Under the pieces are notes generated by a model. It did no database searches. It was not told the DNA's origin and worked only from the letters and a program-made list of their open reading frames with translations. Shown here piece after piece: positions 30,985-40,949 of a stretch of DNA of 64,000 bases. The position numbers and the translations under genes were made by a program. Location of the stretch: positions 50,274 through 114,273 of the forward strand of contig NZ_CAJFCI010000025.1 in assembly GCF_904061905.1 (NCBI RefSeq). The letters are read 5' to 3'. This DNA is from Zestomonas carbonaria (lineage in GTDB: Bacteria; Pseudomonadota; Gammaproteobacteria; Pseudomonadales; Pseudomonadaceae). Numbering within the stretch: the stretch's first letter is position 1; the number at the start of each line of letters is the position of its first letter.

Positions 30985-32337
30985 ATGACCAACGCCAACC
31001 GATTCCCCGACCTGCTCAGCGAAGTCCGCGCCTTCCGCGCCGCGCACCCCGAGGTGCGCTACGTCGACCTGATCAGCCTGGACATCCCCGGCCATTTCTA
31101 TGGCAAGCGCTACCCCGTCGAGATGCTCGAGAAGGTCGCCGCCGGCAGCCCGCTCAAGCTGCCGCAGAACTGCGTGCTGCTCGGCGCGCAGGGCGGCCTG
31201 CACCCGATCGGCGACTACTGCTTCAACGACGGCGACCCGGACGCGCCGCGCCGGCTGATCCCCGGCACCCTCAAGCCGGTGCGCTGGGAAAACCAGCCGC
31301 TGGGGCAGATGCTGATCAGCTCCGACGGCACCGAAGCGCCCATCGAATTCGAACCCCGCGAAGTGCTGGCCCGGGTCCTCAAGCGTCTGGAGGCACGCGG
31401 CATCCGCCCGGTGGTGGCCTTCGAACTGGAGTTCTACCTGTTCGACCGCGCCCTCAAGGACGGCCTGCCGCAATTCCCCCGCGACCCGCTGACCGGCGAC
31501 GAGGACGACCAGCCGAACATGCACATCGAGCGCCTGTCGCGCTTCTCCGACGTGCTCCACGAAATCGTCGAGGCGTCCCGCGAGCAGGGCGTGGACGCCA
31601 ACGTGATCACCGCCGAGCTCGGCCCCGGCCAGTTCGAGATCAACTTCGCCCACTGCGACGACGGCCTGCGCGCCGCCGACTGGGCCGCGCTGTTCTGCCG
31701 CAGCACGCGCGGCGTGGCGCTCAAGCACGGCCACCGGGCCAGCTTCATGAGCAAGCCCTACCTGCAGGCGCCGGGCAGCGGCATGCACGTGCACGTCAGC
31801 CTCTACGACCGGCAGGGCAACAACCTGCTCGACGCCGACGGCCAGCGCCCGCTGCGCCACGCCGTGGCCGGCTGCCTGGACCTGCTGCCGCACTGCATGC
31901 CGATCTTCGCCGCCAACCACAACGCCTATCGCCGCTACGGCGCCATGGTCAACGCGGCGAGCCGCGCAAGCTGGGGCTTCGAGGACCGCGACGCGTGCAT
32001 CCGCATCCCCGAGTCGGACGGCCGCAACCTGCGCATCGAACACCGTCTGGCCGGCGCCGACGCCAACCCCTACCTGGTACTGGCGGCCATCCTCAGCGGC
32101 ATGGAACACGGCCTGGACAGCCGCCGCGAGCCCATCGCCCCGCTCAACGAGGATCGCACCAGCGGTATCGACTTCCCCAAGGACATGCTCGGCGCCGTGG
32201 CGGCCATGGAATCGCACCCGGTGGTGCGCGAGAAGCTCGGCGGCGAGTTCGTGTTCGTCTACTGCGAGAACAAACGCCACGACCACCTGGACTTCATGAA
32301 CGAAGTCAGCGCGCGGGAGTACCGCTGGTTCCTGTGA
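30985..32337 (+). CDS. Glutamine-synthetase-like gamma-glutamyl-amine synthetase (PauA/PuuA-like)
   Basis: A 450-residue member of the GS superfamily. It has the metal-binding FELEFYLFDR, the ATP/glutamate segment APGSGMHVHVSL, and a C-terminal RIPESDGRNLRIEHRLAGADANPYLVLAAILSG. It follows the class III/PuuA type, which attaches glutamate to an amine, rather than assimilatory GlnA. Its ATG is 14 bp after the regulator stop. Its stop codon lies at the first copy of a tandem 147-149-bp repeat. A much longer open frame from 29335 on this frame is the out-of-frame shadow of the oxidase. Confidence 0.88.
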   Translation: MTNANRFPDLLSEVRAFRAAHPEVRYVDLISLDIPGHFYGKRYPVEMLEKVAAGSPLKLPQNCVLLGAQGGLHPIGDYCFNDGDPDAPRRLIPGTLKPVRWENQPLGQMLISSDGTEAPIEFEPREVLARVLKRLEARGIRPVVAFELEFYLFDRALKDGLPQFPRDPLTGDEDDQPNMHIERLSRFSDVLHEIVEASREQGVDANVITAELGPGQFEINFAHCDDGLRAADWAALFCRSTRGVALKHGHRASFMSKPYLQAPGSGMHVHVSLYDRQGNNLLDADGQRPLRHAVAGCLDLLPHCMPIFAANHNAYRRYGAMVNAASRASWGFEDRDACIRIPESDGRNLRIEHRLAGADANPYLVLAAILSGMEHGLDSRREPIAPLNEDRTSGIDFPKDMLGAVAAMESHPVVREKLGGEFVFVYCENKRHDHLDFMNEVSAREYRWFL

Positions 32338-32825
32338 AGGGCTTACCCCCATGGGAGCGGCCCATGGCCGCGATTCGCGCGCATGGCGCGCTCCTACGGT
32401 TGGAGCCCCGAGATTCGTGGCCTGGACGAAGTCCGGGACGCGGGTTGCCGGTTTCCCCCGGATTGCATCCGGGCTACGGACTGTGAAGGGCTTACCCCGT
32501 AGGAGCGGCCCATGGCCGCGATTCGCGCGCATGGCGCGCGCCTACGGTTTGAGCCCCGAGATTCGTAGCCTGGACGAAGTCCGGGACACGGCTTGCCGGT
32601 TTTCCCGGATTGCATCTGGGCTACGGACTGTGAAGGGCTTACCCCGTAGGAGCGGCCCATGGCCGCGATTCGCGCGCATGGCGCGCGCCTACGGTTTGAG
32701 CCCCGAGATTCGTGGCCTGGACAAAGTCCGGGACACGGCTTGCCGATTCCCCGGATTGCATCCGGGCCATGACGCAGGCATTCACGTCATCCCCGCGAAC
32801 GCGGGGATCCAATGAAAACCCCGCC
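32331..32825. repeat. Three tandem ~148-bp units carrying REP palindromes, plus a terminator-like hairpin
   Basis: Units begin TGTGAAGGGCTTACCCC at about 32333, 32482 and 32629 (periods 149 and 147). Each has a REP palindrome (GAGCGGCCCATGGCCGCGAT with the CGCGCATGGCGCG arm), then CCCCGAGATTCGT, CCTGGACGAAGTCCGGGA and GGATTGCATCCGGGC. The third is cut off by GTCATCCCCGCGAACGCGGG at about 32786-32811. A partial inverted copy lies at 33902-33992, beyond pbpG. No gene is supported. Confidence 0.85.
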
Positions 32826-33746
32826 CTACTGCACCGCCTGCATCATCCGCGCGCGCTCGGCCTGCTTCTGCTGCTTGTAGGCCAGCGCCGCTGGCGCCAC
32901 CGGGGTGATCCTGCCGGTCTCCACCCAGCGCTTGAGGCGGGTGGCGTCGGCCATATGGGTGTACTTGCCGAAGGCATCGAGCACCACGAAGGCCACCGGC
33001 TTGCCATTCATCATGGTGCGCATCACCAGGCAATGGCCGGCCTTGTTGGTGAAGCCGGTCTTGCTCGCCTGGATGCTCCAGTCGGGCTTGCGCACCAGGT
33101 TGTTGGTGTTGCGGAAACCCAGCGTGTAGTTGGGCTTCCGGAACGCCACGGTCTTCTCCGAGGTGGTGCTGAACTGGCCGATCAGCGGGTACTGCTGGGT
33201 GGCCTTGAGCAGCTTGACCAGGTCGCCGGCGTTGGAGACGTTGTTCTCCGACAGCCCGGTGGGCTCGGCATAGCGGGTATGGGTCATGCCCAATGCGCGG
33301 GCCTTGGCGTTCATCGCCGCGACGAAGGCCGGCACGCCGCCCGGATAGTGGTGGGCAAGACTGGCGGCGGCGCGGTTCTCCGAGGACATCAACGTCAGCA
33401 GCAGCATCTCGCGGCGGCTGATCTCGCTGCCGATGCGCACCCGCGAGAACACCCCGCGCATCTCCGCCACGTCCTTGATCACCACCGGCAGCTTCTGGTC
33501 CAGCGGCAGCTTGGCGTCGAGAACCACCATGGCGGTCATCAGCTTGGTCACCGAGGCGATCGGCACCACCAGTTCGGGGTTGCTGGAGTAGAGCACCTGG
33601 TTGGTCTTCAGGTCGACCAGCAGGGCGCTGCCGGAGGCCAGCTCCTGGCGCTTGGGCGTGGATTTTTCGGCGACAGCGTGGCCGGAGAGGAAGAGGCTTG
33701 AGCAGACCAGCATCAGGCTGGCGATGGAGCGACGAAAGCTGTTCAC
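32826..33746 (-). CDS. pbpG: D-alanyl-D-alanine endopeptidase PbpG (PBP7)
   Basis: A 306-residue low-molecular-mass penicillin-binding protein. A signal peptide (about residues 1-26, ending AVA) is followed by the three catalytic motifs: SVTK (Ser65-Lys68), SEN, and KTG in [13 protein letters not shown]. It cuts D-Ala-meso-DAP cross-links in the periplasm. It lies alone between the polyamine cluster and aroE, flanked by inverted copies of two repeat families, an arrangement that suggests it moved as a unit. Confidence 0.9.
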   Translation of the reverse strand: MNSFRRSIASLMLVCSSLFLSGHAVAEKSTPKRQELASGSALLVDLKTNQVLYSSNPELVVPIASVTKLMTAMVVLDAKLPLDQKLPVVIKDVAEMRGVFSRVRIGSEISRREMLLLTLMSSENRAAASLAHHYPGGVPAFVAAMNAKARALGMTHTRYAEPTGLSENNVSNAGDLVKLLKATQQYPLIGQFSTTSEKTVAFRKPNYTLGFRNTNNLVRKPDWSIQASKTGFTNKAGHCLVMRTMMNGKPVAFVVLDAFGKYTHMADATRLKRWVETGRITPVAPAALAYKQQKQAERARMMQAVQ

Positions 33747-34017
33747 GAAGGCGGTCCGCAGGCAGGAAAGTAGGAAGCCACAGCATCCGTGCCGGATCGC
33801 GCAAGTATAGGGAAGCCTGCCGGGGCATGCAGCCCCCTGGCCCAGGCTCTCGCGTTGTTTTATTGGCTTCCCGCGGGCGCGGGAGCCCAGTAGTAGCTCG
33901 CGTCCCGGACTTCATCCAGGCTGCGAATCTCGGGGCTCAAACCGTAGGAGCGCGCCATGCGCGCGAATCGCGGCCATGGGCCGCTCCTACGGGAGCCAGG
34001 TCCGTAGCCTCAGCCCC
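33747..34017. repeat. Inverted copy of the tandem REP unit, upstream of pbpG
   Basis: The segment at about 33902-33992 is the reverse complement of the tandem unit at 32331-32760, including a REP palindrome (33944-33990, GTAGGAGCGCGCC to GGGCCGCTCCTAC). A CCCGCGGGCGCGGGAGCC hairpin near 33868-33886 mirrors the one at 32786. Only the proximal end would hold the pbpG promoter. Confidence 0.7.
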
Positions 34018-34836
34018 TCACGCCAACTGCCGGCGCAGCTCGGCCAGCACCGCCGCACCATCAGGACGCACGCCGCGCCAGACGAAGAACGCCTCGGCGG
34101 CCTGCTCGACCAGCATGCCCAGGCCATCCACCGTCTGCGCCGCGCCCAGCCCGGCGGCCCAGCGGTTGAAGGCGGTCGGTTCCTTGCCGTACATCATGTC
34201 GTAGCAGCGCGTGTGGCCCGGACGGATCAGGCTCGGCGCCAGCGGCGGCAACTCGCCGGCGAGGCTCGCCGAAGTGGCGTTGACGATCAGGTCGACCTCT
34301 TCCTCCAGCCAGTCGAAGCCGCAGGCCGCCACCGGGCCCAGCTCGGCGAACAGCCGCGCCAGTTCCTCGGCCTTTTCCACCGTGCGGTTGGCGATCACCA
34401 GCGATGCCGGGCGCTCGGCGAGCAGCGGCTCGATCACCCCGCGCGCCGCGCCGCCGGCGCCGAGCAGCAGGATGCGCTGGCCGGCGAGGGGAAAGCCGGC
34501 GTTGTGCTTCAGGTCGCGGACCAGGCCGGCGCCGTCGGTGTTGTCGCCACGCAGGCGGCCGCCGTCCAGCCGGCTCAGGGTGTTCACCGCGCCGGCGCGC
34601 CGGGCGCGCTCGGTGAGTTCGTCGCAGAGCCGGTAGGCATCTTCCTTGAACGGCACGGTGACGTTGGCGCCCAGGCCGTCGCGGAAGAATTCACGGGCCA
34701 CGCCGGCAAAATCGTCCAGCGGCGCGAGGATCGGCTCGTAGCTGAGCTGCTGGCCGGTCTGCTCGGCGAACATCCGATGGATCAGTGGCGACTTGCTGTG
34801 GCCGATGGGGTTGCCGAAGACGGCGTAGCGGTCCAT
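34018..34836 (-). CDS. aroE: Shikimate dehydrogenase
   Basis: A 272-residue NADPH-dependent enzyme that reduces 3-dehydroshikimate to shikimate. It has [13 protein letters not shown], the catalytic lysine in [13 protein letters not shown], the aspartate in [10 protein letters not shown] and the NADP loop [10 protein letters not shown]. The ATG at 34836 is chosen ([16 protein letters not shown]); upstream codons lie in a repeat. It follows hemF on the same strand, the conserved Pseudomonas order, separated by an inverted repeat. Confidence 0.96.
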   Translation of the reverse strand: MDRYAVFGNPIGHSKSPLIHRMFAEQTGQQLSYEPILAPLDDFAGVAREFFRDGLGANVTVPFKEDAYRLCDELTERARRAGAVNTLSRLDGGRLRGDNTDGAGLVRDLKHNAGFPLAGQRILLLGAGGAARGVIEPLLAERPASLVIANRTVEKAEELARLFAELGPVAACGFDWLEEEVDLIVNATSASLAGELPPLAPSLIRPGHTRCYDMMYGKEPTAFNRWAAGLGAAQTVDGLGMLVEQAAEAFFVWRGVRPDGAAVLAELRRQLA

Positions 34837-34854
34837 GGGTATTCCTGAGCTGAA

Positions 34855-35881
<1,027 letters not shown>

Positions 35882-35955
35882 TCATACGCGATCAAGACTT
35901 GACGGCGATCAGTGCGACGGCTTGGATGAAGGGCTTCGCAGTTGGAGGAATCGGC

Positions 35956-36933
35956 ATGGCCAAGCGTATCCAGTTTTCCCGTCACGGCGGCCCCGAGGTG
36001 CTCGAATACCTCGACTACCAGCCCGCCGAACCCGGCCCGCAGGAAGTGCGGGTGCGCAACCGGGCGATCGGCCTTAACTTCATCGACACCTACTACCGCA
36101 GCGGCCTGTACGCGCCGCCGGCGCTGCCGTCCGGGCTGGGCACCGAGGGTGCCGGCGAGGTGGAGGCCGTGGGCAGCGAGGTGACCGGCTTCGCGGTCGG
36201 CGATCGCGTGGCCTACGCCACCGGCCCGCTCGGCGCCTATAGCGAACTGCACGTGCTGCCGGCCAGCCACCTGGTCAAGCTGCCGGACGCCATCGATTTC
36301 GAACAAGCCGCCGCGGTGATGCTCAAGGGTCTCACCGTGCAGTACCTGCTGCGCCAGACCTACGAGGTGCAGCCCGGCCAGACCATCCTCTGGCACGCCG
36401 CCGCCGGCGGTGTCGGCCTGCTCGCCTGCCAGTGGGCGCGCGCGCTGGGCGTGAAGCTGATCGGCACCGTGTCGTCGCCGCAGAAAGCCGCGCTGGCCAA
36501 GGCCAACGGCGCCTGGGCGACCATCGACTACAGCCGCGAGGACGTGCCGGCGCGGGTGCTGGAGCTGACCGAGGGAGCGAAATGCCCGGTGGTCTACGAC
36601 TCGGTGGGCAAGGACACCTGGGAAATCTCCCTCGACTGCGTGGCGCCGCGCGGGCTGCTGGTCAGCTTCGGCAACGCCTCGGGGCCGGTCTCCGGGGTCA
36701 ACCTCGCCGTACTGGCGCAGAAAGGCTCGCTGTACGTCACCCGGCCGACGCTGTTCGGCTACGCCAACAGCCAGGAACGCCTGCAGACGATGGCCGACGA
36801 ACTGTTCGGCTTGATCGCCGCCGGCAAGATCCAGGTGGAGATCGGCCGCCGCTACCCACTCGCCGACGCGGCCAAGGCCCAGGAAGCACTGAGCAGCCGG
36901 CAGACGACCGGGTCGACCGTGCTGTTGCCGTAG
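35956..36933 (+). CDS. qor: NADPH:quinone oxidoreductase
   Basis: A 325-residue zinc-free medium-chain reductase (MAKRIQFSRHGGPEVLEY) with GTEGAGEVEAVG and the cofactor loop HAAAGGVGLLACQWARALG. It catalyses quinone reduction with NADPH. The start at 35956 has GGAGG upstream; 19 further upstream codons are open but non-homologous. It diverges from hemF. Confidence 0.92.
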   Translation: MAKRIQFSRHGGPEVLEYLDYQPAEPGPQEVRVRNRAIGLNFIDTYYRSGLYAPPALPSGLGTEGAGEVEAVGSEVTGFAVGDRVAYATGPLGAYSELHVLPASHLVKLPDAIDFEQAAAVMLKGLTVQYLLRQTYEVQPGQTILWHAAAGGVGLLACQWARALGVKLIGTVSSPQKAALAKANGAWATIDYSREDVPARVLELTEGAKCPVVYDSVGKDTWEISLDCVAPRGLLVSFGNASGPVSGVNLAVLAQKGSLYVTRPTLFGYANSQERLQTMADELFGLIAAGKIQVEIGRRYPLADAAKAQEALSSRQTTGSTVLLP

Positions 36934-37367
36934 CTGGAGGCCGGAGGCTGGCCATGCACCTTCTGCGTCAAGCTTTTTCGCGGCCATGGGACTGGGCGTC
37001 CCCGCCGATCCTACGAACACGGCCTCGATGCCGACCTGTAGGAGCGCGCCATGCGCGCGATCAGCGGCAACGCAAAAGCATCGCCAGCAAGCTGGCTCCT
37101 ACGACAGCGAACGAGTAGCCCGGATGAAATCCGGGAGGCTGTTTACTGGGTCCCTGCGTTCGCGGGGATGACGGTTCGGCTGGGAGCCCAACACGTAGGG
37201 TGCGCCGTGCGCACCGATCCGGGGCCAACATCCATGTTTCCGGTGAAGCACTCTGCTGGCGCCAGGGTAAACGGTGCGCACGGCACACCCTACAAAAGCC
37301 GAGCGGCCTTTTCGTCCAGCCTTCCAGCCTCCAGCCGCTCTTCCCGGCTTCCAGCTTTTTTGGGGGG
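36934..37367. repeat. 434-bp spacer built from several repeat families
   Basis: Between convergent qor and tsaC no gene is supported. In order: a partial REP (GTAGGAGCGCGCCATGCGCGCG near 37038), AGCCCGGATGAAATCCGGGA near 37115, a CCCTGCGTTCGCGGGGATGACG hairpin near 37151-37172, and an inverted pair TAGGGTGCGCCGTGCGCACC...GGTGCGCACGGCACACCCTA at about 37195-37293. A CTTCCAGC repeat completes the block near 37318-37360. Confidence 0.65.
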
Positions 37368-37925
37368 CTACGACGGCCGGATCACGTCGCCGGTGACCAG
37401 GTCGCGGATCAGGCTGGGGTTGCGTCGGCCGCCCAGTTCGCCGGCGAGCACCGCGTCGAGCTGGCCGTGGAAGTACTGTTCGATCCGCAGCCGGGTGCGC
37501 GCCGACGGGCGGCCACTGGGGTTGGCCGAGGTCGACACCAGCGGGCCGACCAGCGCACAGAGTTCGCGCACCAGCGGGTGGTCGCTGACCCGCAGGGCGA
37601 CCTTGTCGCTGCCGCCGGTGATCCACTCCGGCAGGCGGCCCTGGTGCGGCACCAGCCAGGTGTTCGGTCCCGGCCAGGTGCTGGCGAGACGGTCCAGCCA
37701 GGCCGGGGGGAAGTCGTCGAGCAGGAAGTCGAACTGGTCGATATCGTCGGCCACCAGGATCAGGCCCTTGCTGACCGGGCGGTCCTTGAGCGCCAGCAGG
37801 CGCGCCACCGCGGCCTCGTCCCAGGGGTCGCAGCCCAGGCCCCAGACGGCCTCGGTGGGATAGGCGATCACCCCGCCGTTGCACACCACCCGCGCCACCT
37901 GCCGTACCCGCCAACTGCTGACCAT
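37368..37925 (-). CDS. tsaC: L-threonylcarbamoyladenylate synthase
   Basis: A 185-residue YrdC-domain enzyme that makes threonylcarbamoyl-AMP from threonine, bicarbonate and ATP for the t6A37 tRNA modification. Family segments are [46 protein letters not shown] and [12 protein letters not shown]. It lacks the extra Sua5 domain, so it is the short TsaC form. It is about 110 bp downstream of dprA on the same strand. Confidence 0.95.
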   Translation of the reverse strand: MVSSWRVRQVARVVCNGGVIAYPTEAVWGLGCDPWDEAAVARLLALKDRPVSKGLILVADDIDQFDFLLDDFPPAWLDRLASTWPGPNTWLVPHQGRLPEWITGGSDKVALRVSDHPLVRELCALVGPLVSTSANPSGRPSARTRLRIEQYFHGQLDAVLAGELGGRRNPSLIRDLVTGDVIRPS

Positions 37926-38035
37926 TCGCCTTGCTCCTAGACCGCGATGGCGCGCAGTTTACCCAATGCGTAAATCGGTCTGTACCGGTAATTGGTGGGC
38001 TGAAGCGGAGCGCCGCCCGGCCCACCCTACGGGAC
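37926..38035. repeat. GGTGGGC/GCCCACC repeat between dprA and tsaC
   Basis: The 110-bp gap contains GGTGGGCTGAAGCGGAGC and GCCCGGCCCACCCTACG (37991-38032). It is related, in opposite orientation, to the repeat after trpA at 15825-15865. The rest of the gap probably holds the tsaC promoter. Confidence 0.45.
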
Positions 38036-39142
38036 TCATGATTCGCCGGCACGGGCCAGCCAGCGGCCGCCCTCGCAGACCACCCGGCCCTCCAGCTCCA
38101 GTTCGGTGAGCGCCGCCAGCACCTCCGGCAGCGGCCAGCCGCTGGTCTCGGCCAGCGCCTCGCTGGTCGCCGGTGCGGCGTGCAGCAGTTCCACCAGCGG
38201 ATGTTCGTCCGGCGTCGAGTGCCGGGGCTCGTCCGCAACCGGTGCCACGCGCTGCCAGCCACGCAGGCTGTCGAGGATGTGCTCGACGCTTTCCACCAGG
38301 ATCGCTCCCTCGCGGATCAACTGGTGGCAGCCGCGCGCGCCCGGATGATGGATCGAGCCGGGCAGGGCGTAGACCTCGCGGCCCTGTTCCGTCGCCAGCC
38401 GGGCGGTGATCAGCGAACCGCTCGACGGGCTGGCCTCGATCACCAGCACACCCAGCGAAAGGCCGCTGATGATGCGGTTGCGACGCGGGAAGTTGGCGGC
38501 CTGCGGTGGGCAGTCCAGGGGCAGTTCGGAGACCAGCGCACCGCCGCGTTCGCGAATCTCCAGCGCCAGCCCCGCATGCCGGGCCGGATAGATCCGTTCC
38601 AGGCCGGTGCCGAGCACCGCCACGGTCTTGCCGCCCACCTCCAGCGCGCCCTGGTGGGCGGCGCCGTCGATGCCCAGGGCCAGGCCGCTGGTGATCACGA
38701 AGCCGCCGCCGGCCAGGCTGCGGGAGAAAGCACGGGCATTGTCGAGCCCCGGTCGCGAGGCGCGGCGGCTGCCGACCAGGGCCAGTTGCGGCCGTTCGAG
38801 CAGGCCCGGATCGCCGATGACGAACAGCAGGGGCGGGGCGTCGGCCAGTTCGGCGAGCAGCGCCGGATAGCCCGGGTCGTCCCACATCAGCAAGTGCTGG
38901 CCGGGGGCTTCCAGCCAGGCCAGCGCGGCGGCGGCACGCTCACGGGTCGCCGGGCTGCGCCGCGCATCGCTGCAAGTCATGGGCAGGCCCAGCGCGCGCC
39001 AGGCGCTGGCCGGCGCGCTGAGGGCGGAGGCGGCGTCGCCGAATGCGGCGATCAGTCTGCGCAGGCGGGCGGGGCCGAGTTCGGGGAGGCTGTGCAGGCG
39101 CAGCCGGGCTTCCAGCTCGGCGGGACCGATGGTCGAGGTCAT
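38036..39142 (-). CDS. dprA: DNA-processing protein A
   Basis: A 368-residue DprA/Smf protein with the extended Rossmann fold that binds single-stranded DNA and loads RecA during transformation: LALVGSRRASRPG, FVITSGLALGIDGAAHQGAL, SELPLDCPPQAANFPRRNRIISGLS and EASPSSGSLITARLA. An N-terminal SAM-like region and a C-terminal winged helix flank it. The ATG at 39142 is preferred over 39151 because AAGGA sits at proper distance. Confidence 0.95.
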   Translation of the reverse strand: MTSTIGPAELEARLRLHSLPELGPARLRRLIAAFGDAASALSAPASAWRALGLPMTCSDARRSPATRERAAAALAWLEAPGQHLLMWDDPGYPALLAELADAPPLLFVIGDPGLLERPQLALVGSRRASRPGLDNARAFSRSLAGGGFVITSGLALGIDGAAHQGALEVGGKTVAVLGTGLERIYPARHAGLALEIRERGGALVSELPLDCPPQAANFPRRNRIISGLSLGVLVIEASPSSGSLITARLATEQGREVYALPGSIHHPGARGCHQLIREGAILVESVEHILDSLRGWQRVAPVADEPRHSTPDEHPLVELLHAAPATSEALAETSGWPLPEVLAALTELELEGRVVCEGGRWLARAGES

Positions 39143-39164
39143 GCTGATCATCCTTGATCACTGA

Positions 39165-39196
39165 AAAGCAGAACCCCCGCGAGGCGGGGGTTCGGA
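39165..39196 (-). terminator. Rho-independent terminator after the LysM gene
   Basis: A GC-rich stem AACCCCCGC...GCGGGGGTT lies at 39171-39191, with a T-rich tract on the minus-strand side (CTGCTTTTC). It falls between the LysM stop and the dprA start and probably ends the LysM message. Confidence 0.75.
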
Positions 39197-39209
39197 GGAG
39201 GCCGCCAAC

Positions 39210-40235
39210 TCAGGGGTTGCGCACCTTGTCGAGCACCGCCAACTGGCGGGTGGCGTTGAGCACCAGGCCGTAGCTGAGCTTGTCGTAGGCGCGGAACACC
39301 ATCAGCAGGCCGGCGCGCTCGTCGGGGATCTTCACGGCGTCACCGGTGACCCGGTCGCGCACCGTCTCGCCGGTCTTGTACACCGCCAGCACGTTGCCTT
39401 CGGCGATGCCGTCACGCTTGCCCTTGTTGATGGTCACCACGTCGAACTGGCCGATCTGGGTGACCCCGCGCGGCACGTCGAGGATCAGGCCCTTGATCTC
39501 GCTGCTCGGTTCGCTGGGCATGAAGGTGGAGTTGATCGAGCGTTCCTCGGTGGGGAACAGGCGGTCGCCGAGGCGCACCTCCTGGGTCGAGCGGGTCAGT
39601 TCCAGGGTGGCGATGTCGCCTTCCTCGGCCACCACCTGGCCGCCGCCGATGTCGTCGGCGTTGATGCCGAGGAATTCCTGGGTTTCCGGATCGATGTAGG
39701 TACGGCCCTGGCGGAAGATGCCGTACACCGGCACGCCCGGCTCCAGCAGGCCACGGGCGTAGACACGGTCGCCCGCGCCGCTGACCACGCGTTCGGCGTT
39801 GCCGGCAACCACATAGGGGCGGTCTTCGAAGGCTTCGACGGTGTCGACGATGCGGTTGCTGAGCAGGAAGCTGTTGATCGCTTCCAGCGGGATGGTCGGG
39901 ATGGCTTCGGCCATCGGCGTGCTGCGCACCTTCGGTGACAGCTTGATGGTGCCGCGCGATTCGCCACGGCCGAGCATCAGGCGCGGCTGGCCGTCGACGT
40001 AGACCAGCGACAGCACGTCACCCGGGTAGATCAGGTGCGGGTTTTCGATCTGCGGATTGACGTGCCAGATTTCCGGCCATTTCCAGGGCTGGCGCAGGAA
40101 CTTGCCGGAGATGTCCCACAAGGTATCGCCCTTGACCACCGTATAGCGGTCCGGGTGCCCCTCCCTCAATTGCACATCCGCCTGGGCCGCGCCGCCAGCG
40201 GCGAGGAGCAGCAGGGCGAGTAGTGTTTTCCTCAT
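39210..40235 (-). CDS. LysM-domain cell-wall-binding protein
   Basis: A 341-residue exported protein with a signal peptide (MRKTLLALLLLAAGGAAQA) and one N-terminal LysM domain (about residues 28-80, YTVVKGDTLWDISGKFLRQPWKWPEIWHVNPQIENPHLIYPGDVL). A long beta-rich C-terminal region follows. It binds peptidoglycan in the periplasm and is the conserved gene divergent from def in pseudomonads. Its precise role is not established. Confidence 0.9.
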   Translation of the reverse strand: MRKTLLALLLLAAGGAAQADVQLREGHPDRYTVVKGDTLWDISGKFLRQPWKWPEIWHVNPQIENPHLIYPGDVLSLVYVDGQPRLMLGRGESRGTIKLSPKVRSTPMAEAIPTIPLEAINSFLLSNRIVDTVEAFEDRPYVVAGNAERVVSGAGDRVYARGLLEPGVPVYGIFRQGRTYIDPETQEFLGINADDIGGGQVVAEEGDIATLELTRSTQEVRLGDRLFPTEERSINSTFMPSEPSSEIKGLILDVPRGVTQIGQFDVVTINKGKRDGIAEGNVLAVYKTGETVRDRVTGDAVKIPDERAGLLMVFRAYDKLSYGLVLNATRQLAVLDKVRNP

Positions 40236-40384
40236 GCGCTGAATCCCTTTATTATGTGTCTTCGCGAAGCACCCTAGCGCCGCGTCGAAACCCTTGAGGG
40301 ACGCGGCCTGAAGCCTTTTTCTAATGGCTTCGGCATATTAGCAGCGGTTTTTGAATTTATTCCACAAGTGCATCACAAACGCAT
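40236..40384. promoter_or_regulatory. Divergent LysM-def promoter region
   Basis: This is a comparatively AT-rich gap with CTTTTTCTAATGGCTTCGGCATATTAGC and GTTTTTGAATTTATTCC. It should hold the back-to-back promoters of the LysM gene and def, but no single -35/-10 pair is clear enough to name. Confidence 0.4.
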
Positions 40385-40891
40385 ATGGCGATACTGACCA
40401 TCCTCGAATTTCCCGATCCGCGCCTGCGCACCATCGCCAAACCGGTGGAAGTGGTCGACGATTCGATCCGCAAACTGATCGACGACATGTTCGAGACCAT
40501 GTACGCCGCGCCCGGCATCGGCCTGGCGGCGACCCAGGTCAACGTGCACAAGCGCGTGGTGGTGATGGACCTGTCGGAAGACAAGTCCGAGCCGCGGGTT
40601 TTCATCAACCCCGAGTTCGAATCGCTGACCGACGAAATGGACCAGTACCAGGAAGGCTGCCTGTCGGTGCCCGGCTTCTACGAGAACGTCGACCGTCCGC
40701 AGAAGGTCCGCATCAAGGCCCTCGACCGCGACGGCAAGCCCTTCGAGGAAATCGCCGAAGGCCTGCTGGCGGTGTGCATCCAGCACGAGTGCGACCACCT
40801 CAACGGCAAGCTGTTCGTCGACTACCTGTCCAGCCTCAAGCGCGACCGGATCAAGAAGAAGCTTGAAAAGCAGCACCGCCTGCGCGCCTGA
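40385..40891 (+). CDS. def: Peptide deformylase
   Basis: A 168-residue metalloenzyme that removes the formyl group from nascent proteins. All three motifs are present: [15 protein letters not shown] (metal cysteine) and HECDH (two metal histidines and the catalytic glutamate). It starts [15 protein letters not shown]. The transformylase gene fmt follows after a terminator-like hairpin. Confidence 0.97.
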   Translation: MAILTILEFPDPRLRTIAKPVEVVDDSIRKLIDDMFETMYAAPGIGLAATQVNVHKRVVVMDLSEDKSEPRVFINPEFESLTDEMDQYQEGCLSVPGFYENVDRPQKVRIKALDRDGKPFEEIAEGLLAVCIQHECDHLNGKLFVDYLSSLKRDRIKKKLEKQHRLRA

Positions 40892-40904
40892 TCCCGATTC
40901 TCCC

Positions 40905-40935
40905 AAAGGCTTGCCCCGGCAAGCCTTTTTCTTTT
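40905..40935 (+). terminator. Terminator-like hairpin between def and fmt
   Basis: AAAGGCTTGC and GCAAGCCTTT form a tight stem with a CCCG loop at 40905-40928, followed by TTCTTTT. It should stop or attenuate def transcription just ahead of fmt, although the two genes are usually treated as an operon. Confidence 0.75.
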
Positions 40936-40949
40936 GGTGACCCTGCCCC

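Noticed and set aside
32331..32760. Possible CRISPR array
   Set aside because: The ~148-bp units repeat over their full length with no variable spacers, and contain REP palindromes. No cas genes are present.
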